Positions 41,588 through 49,715 of a stretch of 64,000 bases of DNA are shown here, in pieces. Position numbers and translations under genes: made by a program. The notes under the pieces were generated by a model, which worked only from the letters and a program-made list of their open reading frames with translations, was not told where the DNA came from and searched no databases. The DNA comes from Spirosoma sp. KCTC 42546 (GTDB lineage Bacteria; Bacteroidota; Bacteroidia; Cytophagales; Spirosomataceae). Location of the stretch: NCBI RefSeq assembly GCF_006965485.1, contig NZ_CP041360.1, positions 8,102,501-8,166,500 on the forward strand. The letters run 5' to 3'. Within the stretch, counting starts at the first letter, position 1. Every line of letters begins with the position of its first letter.

Positions 41588-42747
41588 CGCCCTGTTGCTT
41601 CATCAATTCGTTCCTTATTCACGCACAACGATACCCGTACATATCGATCACCTTTGGGTCCAAAAATAAAGCCCGGAGCAATAAATACATGTTTTTTTAC
41701 AAGTAAATCATCAACCAACGCTTCAGCAGATTCGACAGAATCAGGTAGTTTGGCCCAGATAAACAATCCCTCCTGATCGGTTGTATAGGTGCAGCCCAGG
41801 GCATCCAGAAACGCATGAACGGCATCTAACCGACCTTGATATACAGCGTTACGCGCCCTATGCCAGTCGTCAGAATTACTGAGCGCTTCGGTTGCGGCAT
41901 CCATGAGCGGCTTAAACTGTCCCGAATCAATGTTGCTCTTGATCGTTAGCACCGCATCGACATAAGCTTTAGCACCCGCCATCCAGCCAATGCGCCAACC
42001 AGCCATATTATGCGATTTACTTAAGGAGTTTAGTTCCACGGCCACGTCCTTCGCGCCATCCACCGACAAGAGGCTGATCGGCGGCTTTTTATTCAGAATC
42101 AGACTGTAGGGATTGTCATGGCACAACAATACCTGATGCTCATGGGCGAACCGTACCGCCCGCTCAAACAGGGCGCGGGTAGCAGGTGCTCCTGTGGGCA
42201 TATGGGGGTAGTTCAGCCATATAATCTTTGTCTTTTCATTGGCTGGCTGGGCTGCCAGTAAATCAGTCATAGCTTCCCAATCGGGTTGCCAGCCAGCGTA
42301 TTCCAGAAGTGGATACTCATGAACAGTAGCTCCTACCATACGGCTTACTGCCCGGTAGGCTGGGTAACCAAGCTCAGGGACTAAAACACCATCGCCTTCG
42401 TTCAGGAACGTCAGCGAAATATGGGTTATTCCTTCTTTAGAGCCAATAAGCGGCAAAATTTCGGTATCAGGTTCGAGTGTGACGCCGTATGTATGGCCAT
42501 AGAAGCTAGTAATGGCCTGCCGTAACTGTGGGGTACCCTTATACGGCTGATACCCGTGCGCAGTTGGTTGCTGCGCCGAACGTACCAGCGCATCAATCGT
42601 ATTGGCAGAAGGCATCAGATCAGGGTTGCCGATACCGAGGTTAATAATATCATGACCAGCCGCCTGTAACCGACGCACTTCAGCTAGTTTCACCGAAAAA
42701 TAATACTCCTGCGTTTGGTCAGCGCGGAGGGCAAGGGGAATAATCAC
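41554..42747 (-). CDS. Class I/II PLP aminotransferase, probably aromatic
   Basis: The product is 397 aa and begins at a GTG (42747), which gives a conventional N-terminus MIIPLALRADQTQEYYFS. Fold type I motifs include NLGIGNPDL, GYQPYKGTPQLR, WLNYPHMPTGA and the PLP-binding Lys in NSLSKSHNMAGWR. It lies just upstream of tyrA, so transamination of 4-hydroxyphenylpyruvate or phenylpyruvate is likely, although LL-diaminopimelate-type specificity cannot be excluded. Its final NQDFYDLTD and stop come from the right arm of element O, and its start lies 4 bp after the palindrome at 42752. Confidence 0.87.
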   Translation of the reverse strand: MIIPLALRADQTQEYYFSVKLAEVRRLQAAGHDIINLGIGNPDLMPSANTIDALVRSAQQPTAHGYQPYKGTPQLRQAITSFYGHTYGVTLEPDTEILPLIGSKEGITHISLTFLNEGDGVLVPELGYPAYRAVSRMVGATVHEYPLLEYAGWQPDWEAMTDLLAAQPANEKTKIIWLNYPHMPTGAPATRALFERAVRFAHEHQVLLCHDNPYSLILNKKPPISLLSVDGAKDVAVELNSLSKSHNMAGWRIGWMAGAKAYVDAVLTIKSNIDSGQFKPLMDAATEALSNSDDWHRARNAVYQGRLDAVHAFLDALGCTYTTDQEGLFIWAKLPDSVESAEALVDDLLVKKHVFIAPGFIFGPKGDRYVRVSLCVNKERIDEATGRLNQDFYDLTD

Positions 42748-42889
42748 TTGTCTGAACCGGGATTTATGGGATTTTTTTGATTTCCCTGATTTTAAGAATC
42801 TAATATGTTACTGGTAGTGTCGACAAAAGTACTCACATAATCAAAGTCAGTCAGTTAAATCATACAAATCCCGGTTCCGACAGGTATTT
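42748..42889. repeat. Empty palindromic element P, same family as element O
   Basis: 42750-42766 and 42870-42886 (TGTCTGAACCGGGATTT and its inverse) match at 16 of 17 positions; inner pairing then weakens. The right arm, inverted, matches the arm of element O over about 39 bp (GAACCGGGATTT, TATGATTTAACTGAC, GACTTTGATT) with few differences. There is no gene inside. On the minus strand the arm codes for SEPGFV and the stop of the NUDIX protein. Confidence 0.82.
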
Positions 42890-43420
42890 CAATAACGGGG
42901 CCAAATGCAAAGCCTGCATCATTTCGCCGGTATTGATAATTTCCCAGGCCCGTTCCTGGGAAATTATATGCACCGTGATTTCTTCGGTATTTTCTAGGTG
43001 CTGCGCCTGTTTTAACTCAACCCCCGTTGCCAGAAAGGCATAGGTCAGGTTTGCATGGGTGCCCGGATTTGCAGAGAGTGTCATAAGGAGCTGCCAGGTG
43101 CCACCACCAAAGCCCGTTTCTTCCAGCAATTCGCGCTGGGCGGCTACAAGAGGCTCTTCGCCGGGGTCAACCACGCCTGCACAAAGCTCATAGTGAACTC
43201 CGGCAATGCCATGACGATACTGCCGAATGAGTACCAGTTGACCTTCTGTGGTAACGGCCACTACGTTGATCCAGTTAGGATACTCAAAAACAAAATAATT
43301 AGGAATAACTCCCCCATTCTCCATCCGAATGGCATCTTTACGAACTGTAAACCACGGTAACTGATGAATGTATTCGGAGGATTCAACCTGCCAGGGCTGG
43401 GGATCATTGTCTGGATTCAT
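42860..43420 (-). CDS. NUDIX hydrolase
   Basis: The product is 186 aa from the ATG at 43420; a longer frame to 43546 would run through a promoter-like TACCTTTG. The complete Nudix box GVVDPGEEPLVAAQ followed by RELLEETGF is present. Flanking features (VVAVTTEGQLVLIRQYRHGI) fit the ADP-ribose pyrophosphatase-like branch. It hydrolyses a nucleoside diphosphate linked to another moiety. It is the first gene of the string leading to aminotransferase, tyrA and aldo/keto reductase. The last residues SEPGFV and stop derive from palindrome P. Confidence 0.88.
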   Translation of the reverse strand: MNPDNDPQPWQVESSEYIHQLPWFTVRKDAIRMENGGVIPNYFVFEYPNWINVVAVTTEGQLVLIRQYRHGIAGVHYELCAGVVDPGEEPLVAAQRELLEETGFGGGTWQLLMTLSANPGTHANLTYAFLATGVELKQAQHLENTEEITVHIISQERAWEIINTGEMMQALHLAPLLKYLSEPGFV

Positions 43421-43425
43421 AGCCG

Positions 43426-43433
43426 CAAAGGTA
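43426..43433 (-). promoter_or_regulatory. -7-like box 5 bp before the NUDIX start
   Basis: The minus strand reads TACCTTTG then CGGC, the classic Bacteroidota -7 form, ending 5 bp before the ATG at 43420. A CAAA (TTTG on the minus strand) at 43449-43452 is 15 bp away, closer than usual. If used, the mRNA would be leaderless or nearly so. Confidence 0.4.
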
Positions 43434-43552
43434 GGCACTGCTGGTGGACAAATTGAAGGCTTTTTCGCCGGAGTCATATCAACCGACCTTCCCAATTCGT
43501 TGTAAATGGGATTTTTGTCTCCGCTAGTATCGTTCGTCCAACTCACGACCTG

Positions 43553-44173
43553 ATGAAAAATGCCATTGCCCTTTTTGTTGCCGTCTTATGTCTTTTTCTT
43601 TCATCCTGCCATCGACCTGTCGCTTATTTTCAGCGCTCATCCCATCCGGCAGCAGCACGAGTAGCCGTTGAAAAGTTAAAAGAGCGAAAGAGCGAGATAG
43701 TGAAAGAGCGCTACACATCCCTGGAAATGGTGCCCATTTTGGATTCAACAGAACAAGGCGATCAATCAATTACAAACTTGCCATTAGTTGGTAATCCTGT
43801 TGTTGCTAGTCGAAGTCGCCAGCCTGTACAATCGTCGACCAATGCCGGTGTGGTGCGGCATATGCAGCGAGTTCAGTCGATGCTACCGACCCCAACGGAG
43901 TCTACTGACAAACAACCGGACCCGAAACCCAAGAAAAAACTCAAATTAGGCAATCAAATTCGGCAGAGTCTGGGTATGAAACTACGCCCCGAACTCAACT
44001 GGTGGCAGCGGATTAGCTGGAAGTTGAAAGCCTCCGTCCTGATTATTCTGGTAGCGGTTGTATTCGCCATTCTGCACGTCACAATACTGGCGATCATCTT
44101 CGGAATATTGGGCGCATTCCTGATGATTAGTGGCCTGAAGCGGTCATTTAAAGTTAAACGCCCCTGGTTTTAA
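43553..44173 (+). CDS. Lipoprotein with C-terminal membrane helices, unknown function
   Basis: The product is 206 aa. The signal ends in lipobox LSSC at residues 16-19. The middle is polar and Lys-rich (TDKQPDPKPKKKLKLGNQ). Residues about 158-195 are two hydrophobic segments (KASVLIILVAVVFAILHVT and LAIIFGILGAFLMISG). A lipidated N-terminus plus membrane helices suggests an inner-membrane protein with a periplasmic loop. No family recognised. It is divergent from the NUDIX gene. Confidence 0.6.
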   Translation: MKNAIALFVAVLCLFLSSCHRPVAYFQRSSHPAAARVAVEKLKERKSEIVKERYTSLEMVPILDSTEQGDQSITNLPLVGNPVVASRSRQPVQSSTNAGVVRHMQRVQSMLPTPTESTDKQPDPKPKKKLKLGNQIRQSLGMKLRPELNWWQRISWKLKASVLIILVAVVFAILHVTILAIIFGILGAFLMISGLKRSFKVKRPWF

Positions 44174-44180
44174 AATAAAA

Positions 44181-44282
44181 ATGGACCCGCACCGGCGGAC
44201 CGGCAGATGACGCTGATTATTATGATTTATACTGATAAAAATCTGCGTAAATCATAATAATCAGCGGCATCTGCGGTCCATC
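44181..44282. repeat. Intergenic inverted repeat Q
   Basis: 44197-44229 pairs with 44248-44279 with one mismatch and a 1-nt gap (arm GGACCGGCAGATGACGCTG...). The left side has an additional near-copy, TGGACCCGCACCGG. It lies between convergent genes and ends 2 bp before the nucleoside hydrolase stop codon. The AATCTGCGTAAATCAT style is familiar to me from other Bacteroidota intergenic repeats. Confidence 0.8.
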
Positions 44283-44283
44283 A

Positions 44284-45222
44284 TTAAGGCAGTTTTTGAA
44301 CAGCCTCATAAATCAGATTGATGTATTTCTCCCGGTCAATGTCGTAAACGAACTCGGTATTCGGGGTTTTCTTCAACACATCGAAAAAATCGACAACCGT
44401 AGTACCCAGGGTCAATTTCCCTGCCACTTCAACATCCACAAAACACGACTTTGACGTAAACATTGTTGGGTCAATCAGCCAGGCAATAGCGCAGGGATCA
44501 TGCAAGGCAGCCCCACCTTCCAGTTCCGGACGTTCACGGCGGTAGAAAATGGAAAAGAAATCCATCAGTTCTGCAACCACCTTTCCCGATTGATTGCCGA
44601 TGGATCGGAACCGTTCGATATCCTCCTGAAAAACCAGCGCCTTGTGTGTCACATCCAGGCCACACATGGTAATAGGAACCCCGGAATTGAACACTATAGA
44701 AGCCGCTTCAGGGTCTACGTAGATGTTGAACTCAGCCGTGGGCGTCATATTCCCCCGGAAGCCACCACCACCCATCAGCGAGATTCGTTCGATTTTTGGT
44801 TTCAAGTGTGGATAAGCCAATAGAAAGGTAGCAATGTTGGTAAGTGGGCCGGTGGGCACAAGCGTTATTGGCTCCTCGCTTTCAGCTAGAATACTCGCCA
44901 TCGCTTCTATAGCCGATAAGGACTCTGGCTTTAGCTTGGGATCAGGTAATATCGGGCCATCCATACCCATCTCACCGTGTACATAATCGGCAATGATCAG
45001 CTCCCGAAAAAGGGGTTTATCGCAACCTTTATAAATTGGAATATCAGAACCAAGTAATTCTTTAAGCTTTAAGGCGTTAGTAAGGGTCTTCTGCTGAGTC
45101 TGATTTCCGGCCGAAGTGGTTATAGCTTTGATATCGAAAAAATCGCTGCCAATGGCCAGCATAAGCATAACAGCATCATCGTGGCCGGGATCGCAGTCGA
45201 TAAGTATGGGTACCTTTTTCAT
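44284..45222 (-). CDS. Inosine-uridine preferring nucleoside hydrolase
   Basis: The product is 312 aa. The calcium-binding signature DCDPGHDDAVMLMLA is at residues 9-23, with VPTGPLTNIATFLL and AEFNIYVDPEAASIV also diagnostic. ALHDPCAIAWLIDP carries the catalytic-region His and Asp. It hydrolyses the N-glycosidic bond of ribonucleosides for purine/pyrimidine salvage, in the cytoplasm because no signal peptide is visible. Single gene, with a palindrome downstream. Confidence 0.93.
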   Translation of the reverse strand: MKKVPILIDCDPGHDDAVMLMLAIGSDFFDIKAITTSAGNQTQQKTLTNALKLKELLGSDIPIYKGCDKPLFRELIIADYVHGEMGMDGPILPDPKLKPESLSAIEAMASILAESEEPITLVPTGPLTNIATFLLAYPHLKPKIERISLMGGGGFRGNMTPTAEFNIYVDPEAASIVFNSGVPITMCGLDVTHKALVFQEDIERFRSIGNQSGKVVAELMDFFSIFYRRERPELEGGAALHDPCAIAWLIDPTMFTSKSCFVDVEVAGKLTLGTTVVDFFDVLKKTPNTEFVYDIDREKYINLIYEAVQKLP

Positions 45223-45350
45223 GTTCGTTGATTTTACTGATTCTCTTCGATAAATACCACTACTTATCGCCCTGTTTGGGCGACGAATATACTATCAATT
45301 GAGCAAGTGTACGGTTAAGCAACCTAAAGTTGGTTAAGCCAGGGTTTCAA

Positions 45351-45381
45351 TTTGTTCTACTAAAACTGTGGCCTATATTCG
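45351..45381 (+). promoter_or_regulatory. Possible promoter of the M28 peptidase gene
   Basis: TTTG at 45351-45354 and TATATTCG at 45374-45381 are 19 bp apart. The -7 box differs from consensus at one position. The start codon is 30 bp downstream. Confidence 0.5.
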
Positions 45382-45410
45382 CTAATCGTTTTTCGTCTTA
45401 GCTTTCCTCA

Positions 45411-47081
45411 ATGCGACACGTTACAACAACTTTATTACTTAGTATAGTCATTAGCCTGTCAGGCGCAAGCCTGGTTATGGGCCAATCCAATGCAATTCCT
45501 GCCGATGTGCAGCGAGTGGCCAAAACTGTTCGACCTGAAGCGATTCATACGCATATGGGTATTTTGGCAAACGACTCACTTCGGGGCCGGAAACCAGGTA
45601 CCCGGGGGTTTGCCATGGCAGCAGATTATGTGGTTGCCCAACTAAAAGCGTTAGGTCTCCAGCCCGCCGGAGAAAACAATGCATTTCGGCAGAATGTGCC
45701 TCTCCGTAGGTGGCAGGTAAAGGAAAGCAATAGCTCACTCACGCTACTGACAAACGGGCGTGAGCAACCGCTTACTTATGGGAAGCAGTTTATTCTGAAT
45801 CCGAATCCCGACCATCCAGCCAGCGACGTAAGCGCCCCAGTTGTTTTTGTTGGTTACGGTGTTTCAGCCCCTGATCTCGGTTACGATGACTACACGGGCA
45901 TTGATGTGAAGGGAAAAATCGTGGCGTTTCTGAATGGAGCTCCAGCTTCGTTTCCATCCAATCAGCGCGCTTACGCTTCTTCATCAAAGGCGGAAAATGC
46001 AGCCGCGCACGGAGCTGTAGGTACTATTGCGTTCAGTTTGCCTACCGATCTACGAAGTCGTATTGAAACGGCGGCTCCCCGCGCCCGGCAAGGAATTACG
46101 CGTTGGGTAGACAAGCAGGGAAAACCAAAGAGCACCTATCCTGCGTTGAAAGGGGCCGCATCCATTAGTGATTCGCTGGCACGCTTACTTTTCGCCGGTG
46201 CGCCAACTTCCTTTACCGAAGCCATTGGGCAGGCCATGAAAAATCGCCCGCAGGCATTTCCGCTTAACGTTTCGGTTCGAATGAAAACGCAGACCGATAT
46301 AGCCGAAGATATAGCCGGATTTAATGTAGTAGCCGTATTGCCTGGCTCAGACCCAGCGCTGAAAAATGAATACATCGTTCACGTGGCCCACCTCGACCAT
46401 CTGGGCGTTGGCCGTCCAGTAAAAGGAGATTCCATTTTCAACGGTGCCCATGATAATGCATCGGGCGTAGCCATCATGCTCGAAACGGCACGGCTTTATG
46501 CGTCGCTACCCAAAGCCCCCCGGCGCTCTATTTTGTTCGTGGGCGTAACGGGCGAGGAAATGGGTCTACTGGGGTCCGATTATTTCGCAAGTAATCCAAC
46601 CGTGCCCAAGGAGAAAATTGTAGCGAATTTGACGTTAGATATGCCCTTTTTCTTTCATCCCTTACTCGATATTGTTCCTTATGGAGCGGAACATTCGAGC
46701 CTTAGCAAAGAAGTTAAACAGGCTGCTTCATTTTTGGGCGTCCAGATAAGCCCGGACCCGATTCCGGAACAGACTGTATTTATGCGAAGCGACCACTTTA
46801 GCTTTGTACGGCAGGGCATTCCGGCACTTTTCATCAAAAGCGGTTCGCAAACGGGTAATCCCAATCTGGATGGTACCAAACTCAACCTCGACTGGCGGGC
46901 AACCATATACCACACGCCACAAGACGACATGAATCAACCATTTGATTTCAATGCCGCAGCCAAACACGCGCAATTGCAGTTTCTGGTTGGCTATTTAACC
47001 GCACAGGACGATCAGCGCCCCACTTGGAACAAGGGCGACTTTTTCGGGACTAAATTCGGGAAGGACGGTCTGGTAAAATAA
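45411..47081 (+). CDS. Secreted M28 family metallopeptidase with PA domain
   Basis: The product is 556 aa. The signal peptide is at 1-24 (cleavage near VMGQ). A PA-like insert lies between about 130 and 280 (GYGVSAPDLGYDDYTGIDVK, then GKIVAFLNGAP). The di-zinc peptidase follows with VAHLDHLGVG, AHDNASGVAIML, GVTGEEMGLLGSDYF and RSDHFSFVRQGIP, giving all metal ligands. It is an aminopeptidase or carboxypeptidase-type enzyme in the periplasm or outside the cell. The stop codon is the first part of a perfect palindrome. Confidence 0.9.
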   Translation: MRHVTTTLLLSIVISLSGASLVMGQSNAIPADVQRVAKTVRPEAIHTHMGILANDSLRGRKPGTRGFAMAADYVVAQLKALGLQPAGENNAFRQNVPLRRWQVKESNSSLTLLTNGREQPLTYGKQFILNPNPDHPASDVSAPVVFVGYGVSAPDLGYDDYTGIDVKGKIVAFLNGAPASFPSNQRAYASSSKAENAAAHGAVGTIAFSLPTDLRSRIETAAPRARQGITRWVDKQGKPKSTYPALKGAASISDSLARLLFAGAPTSFTEAIGQAMKNRPQAFPLNVSVRMKTQTDIAEDIAGFNVVAVLPGSDPALKNEYIVHVAHLDHLGVGRPVKGDSIFNGAHDNASGVAIMLETARLYASLPKAPRRSILFVGVTGEEMGLLGSDYFASNPTVPKEKIVANLTLDMPFFFHPLLDIVPYGAEHSSLSKEVKQAASFLGVQISPDPIPEQTVFMRSDHFSFVRQGIPALFIKSGSQTGNPNLDGTKLNLDWRATIYHTPQDDMNQPFDFNAAAKHAQLQFLVGYLTAQDDQRPTWNKGDFFGTKFGKDGLVK

Positions 47082-47167
47082 CCGCAAGGGTCGCAACGGA
47101 AAACGCAAAGCACGCTAAGAAATCTTTTCTTGCGCTCTTTGCGTTTTCCGTTGCGACCCTTGCGGTT
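47080..47167. repeat. Intergenic hairpin R, perfect 31-bp arms
   Basis: 47080-47110 (AACCGCAAGGGTCGCAACGG...) pairs with 47137-47167 without a mismatch. The left arm starts at the second base of the M28 peptidase stop codon. It could end or stabilise the transcript. Confidence 0.93.
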
Positions 47168-47187
47168 AGAACTACGTATTTTTCCTC

Positions 47188-47505
47188 TTAATGCCGCATC
47201 CAACAGCTCTTATCGAAGCCGTTGTTACAGGTTTACCGGCAATTAATTCATTGACAGCCATTTCAACCTATTTCTTGTCACCCGCAGTTGCATCGTACTG
47301 ATTATTGTCGATAGCACCGATATAAGCAACCCTATAGTGGCTTCCTTCCCGTTTCACAACAAACATATGGGCGTATTGGTGGCTCCAAACGTGCGGGCTA
47401 CTACCTGACACTCGTCATATAGATAGGGAAAGGCATAGTTTTTGGACTTAGACCGCTGCTGCATGGCCGTATAGGAATCGCCGGGGTGACTTACTGCAAC
47501 AAAAT
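47188..47505 (-). pseudogene. Decayed thioredoxin-like/redoxin gene fragment
   Basis: The minus strand reads NFVAVSHPGDSYTAMQQRS, then FPYLYDECQVVARTFGATNT, typical of AhpC/TSA-like thioredoxin-family proteins. A single missing base near 47375 (CCCATATG where CCCCATATG is expected) breaks the frame. After the shift it continues FVVKREGSHYRVAYIGAID and then meets TAG at the place of an expected Tyr codon in DKK-stop-VEMAVNEL. It ends with ASIRAVGCGIK and stop at 47188. The N-terminal half with the active-site Cys pair is missing. The 5' end overlaps the last codons of the amidase gene. Confidence 0.8.
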
Positions 47506-48156
47506 TGGACTACCCTTCAGATTTAGGTCTTTTACCCGACTCCTGACTTTCCGCATGAATGATTTGCCAGGATCGATTTTGCTGGTCAGATAATTCGGGT
47601 CTGTTTCTTTCCAGAGTGGTGTACCAATAAAGTCTTTATACTCATAATGACCAATCAGGTAGTCAATGCCTTTGTAGCGACGTTTCAGATAACGAACCAG
47701 TTGCACGTTGGCTTTCATCTGCGCTTTGGTCAGGTCATTATTGCCAATATTTTCGATACCAATGGCACAGTAATTCAGACCAATACAATGGCGCGCAAAA
47801 GTTGTATCGGGAAGTAATCGAAAAATGGTACCATCCCGATCAACCAGAAATGGGACCGACGTATTCAGGCGACTGGCAACCTGAAGATCGGGTCGACCGG
47901 GTAATACCGATGGGTTGAATACATCGAAAGTTGCTTCAAGTGTTGGCACGGCTGTCCAGTGCAACACAATCATTTTGGGCTTGATAAATGGTTCCTGTTG
48001 TTGAATACCATGCCGTTTCGCTAAGTACTCAAGTGATAGTTGCTTTCGCTCATCATCAAAAATGATAGGCTTATCTATTAGTCGAAAGGTCGGCCTGGCG
48101 CAGGAATTTACTAGTAGAAGGAAGGTAACGGAAAGGATAGAAAGAAGATAGTTCAC
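47491..48156 (-). CDS. N-acetylmuramoyl-L-alanine amidase, AmiD-like lipoprotein
   Basis: The product is 221 aa and begins at a GTG (48156). The signal ends in lipobox VNSC (Cys19). The amidase_2/PGRP fold is seen in MIVLHWTAVPTLE with the first zinc His, FLVDRDGTIFRLLPD, ARHCIGLNYCAIGIEN and GHYEYK, with a late Asp in KIDPGKSF. It would cleave the bond between MurNAc and the peptide in the envelope. The last five residues (PILLQ) are encoded in DNA that belongs to the thioredoxin-like pseudogene, so the original C-terminus was probably replaced. Confidence 0.85.
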   Translation of the reverse strand: MNYLLSILSVTFLLLVNSCARPTFRLIDKPIIFDDERKQLSLEYLAKRHGIQQQEPFIKPKMIVLHWTAVPTLEATFDVFNPSVLPGRPDLQVASRLNTSVPFLVDRDGTIFRLLPDTTFARHCIGLNYCAIGIENIGNNDLTKAQMKANVQLVRYLKRRYKGIDYLIGHYEYKDFIGTPLWKETDPNYLTSKIDPGKSFMRKVRSRVKDLNLKGSPILLQ

Positions 48157-48418
48157 AGGTAGTTGACGGTTGTACCGGTTGAAAAAGTGTGTTATGGTTG
48201 AATTCCAGCAAAATAAGGAAATTAGCCTGTAGACATTACTAGGAATTTGAGCGAACAGTAAGTATTAACTGCTAATCAACTTTTATGTATAACTAGAATG
48301 TCAGCCTTTTTCCCAGGCTTCTGAACTCAGGCGTTAAGTATATTTAACTATCTTTTAATTAAGATTTTACGGGTTTGGGACCTGCGGATTGTTACTTTGT
48401 TACGTTCTTATAAAGCGA

Positions 48419-49711
48419 ATGACGTTAAAAATTGCCTCATATCAACTGTTGTGCTTTAGTCTGTTCTGGGTGTCGGCTTCGGCACAAACTACATTAACCT
48501 TACGACAGACTCTTCAACAAGTGCGTACAAATAGCCCAGCTCTAAGAGTTGAACGGCTAAATATAAATGCAGCTCAGGCTGATCAAACGACGGCCAACCT
48601 CCGCGCTAATCCTGTTCTGAATAACCAGACGCTGTTTCAATTAACGCCTACGCCCGTTATGCCTGGAGCCGATGCCGCCGGTTTATTAAGTCGGCAGCGA
48701 CGGCAATTCTGGTTGCAGGCTACCAAAGAATTCGACATTTATAATAAGCGTACCTACCGGAATCGGTTTGCCGAAGCCAACACGAACCTGGCCGTTCGGA
48801 GTGTGGCCGAAACTGAACGCAATTTACTGTTCGATGCCGCGAATCGCTATCTCGACGCCTGGTATGCCCGTATCCAGTTGGCCCTATTGCAACGGGCAAA
48901 AGCGAACGTGGATACACTGGTTCAATTAAATAGAGTCCGCCTTAAAGATTTAGTCATCACCAGTACCGATCTGACCCGAACACAACTGATTTCGGATCAA
49001 TATGACATTCAGACGCGTACGGCGCAACAGGATCTTAGTAATCGGTTAAACGAATTACGCTTAGTGCTCGGCACTCCCGACAGCATCAACGTAGCCATGA
49101 ACGATTCCATTATTCAGCCCAACTTCACGATCCCATCCCGGCTGTACCCAACCGTGAATGCCTCGGCGGATAGTTTGTTTCGATTGGCTTCTACAACCCG
49201 AACGGATGTACAGGTAGCCGAAGCAAATATCGAATCGGCCCGTAGAAACGTAGATTTACAACAGGTACTAGCGAAGCCTCGAAACGAAGCGGGTTTGATC
49301 TGGAACCCACAAAATTCCGTTCCCTACGCCGGTATATTTCTAACGATTGAATTACCCGTCTACAGTCGTAATCAGGGTGAAATTCAGAAGTCCAGGGTCT
49401 TACAGGAACAGGCCGGGCAGGCAGCCCAATTGGTACAAACCCGAATCCGATCCGAAGTGGAAACGGCTTACCAATCGTTTTTGACCAGTAGGCAGAACAT
49501 TGACCGGTACTCAATTATCCGACGCGATGCCGACCGGGTATTGGCCTCTGTCCGCTACGCCTATTTGCGGGGTGCCACTACCCTGATTGACCTGCTCCAG
49601 GCCCAGACTTCCTGGTTCGATACCCAAACGGCTTATTATCAAACGCTTTATACCTACCGTCAAAATTACGTTCGACTGCTGTACGCAACCGGACAGATTA
49701 ATCAGTATTAA
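48419..49711 (+). CDS. TolC-family outer-membrane efflux protein (CzcC-like)
   Basis: The product is 430 aa from the ATG at 48419, which gives a signal peptide ending ASAQ; a longer start would precede it. Two OEP repeats of long helices are visible (LTLRQTLQQVRTNSPALRVE and a second from about residue 230, TRTDVQVAEANIESARRNVD). It forms the outer-membrane channel of the RND pump encoded by the next two genes, which follow with gaps of 4 bp and 113 bp. The export substrate is inferred from the pump type. Confidence 0.88.
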   Translation: MTLKIASYQLLCFSLFWVSASAQTTLTLRQTLQQVRTNSPALRVERLNINAAQADQTTANLRANPVLNNQTLFQLTPTPVMPGADAAGLLSRQRRQFWLQATKEFDIYNKRTYRNRFAEANTNLAVRSVAETERNLLFDAANRYLDAWYARIQLALLQRAKANVDTLVQLNRVRLKDLVITSTDLTRTQLISDQYDIQTRTAQQDLSNRLNELRLVLGTPDSINVAMNDSIIQPNFTIPSRLYPTVNASADSLFRLASTTRTDVQVAEANIESARRNVDLQQVLAKPRNEAGLIWNPQNSVPYAGIFLTIELPVYSRNQGEIQKSRVLQEQAGQAAQLVQTRIRSEVETAYQSFLTSRQNIDRYSIIRRDADRVLASVRYAYLRGATTLIDLLQAQTSWFDTQTAYYQTLYTYRQNYVRLLYATGQINQY

Positions 49712-49715
49712 CACA

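Noticed and set aside
49587..49715. Upstream extension of the efflux adaptor
   Set aside because: It overlaps the TolC-like gene in another frame and would bury the lipoprotein signal that starts at 49716.
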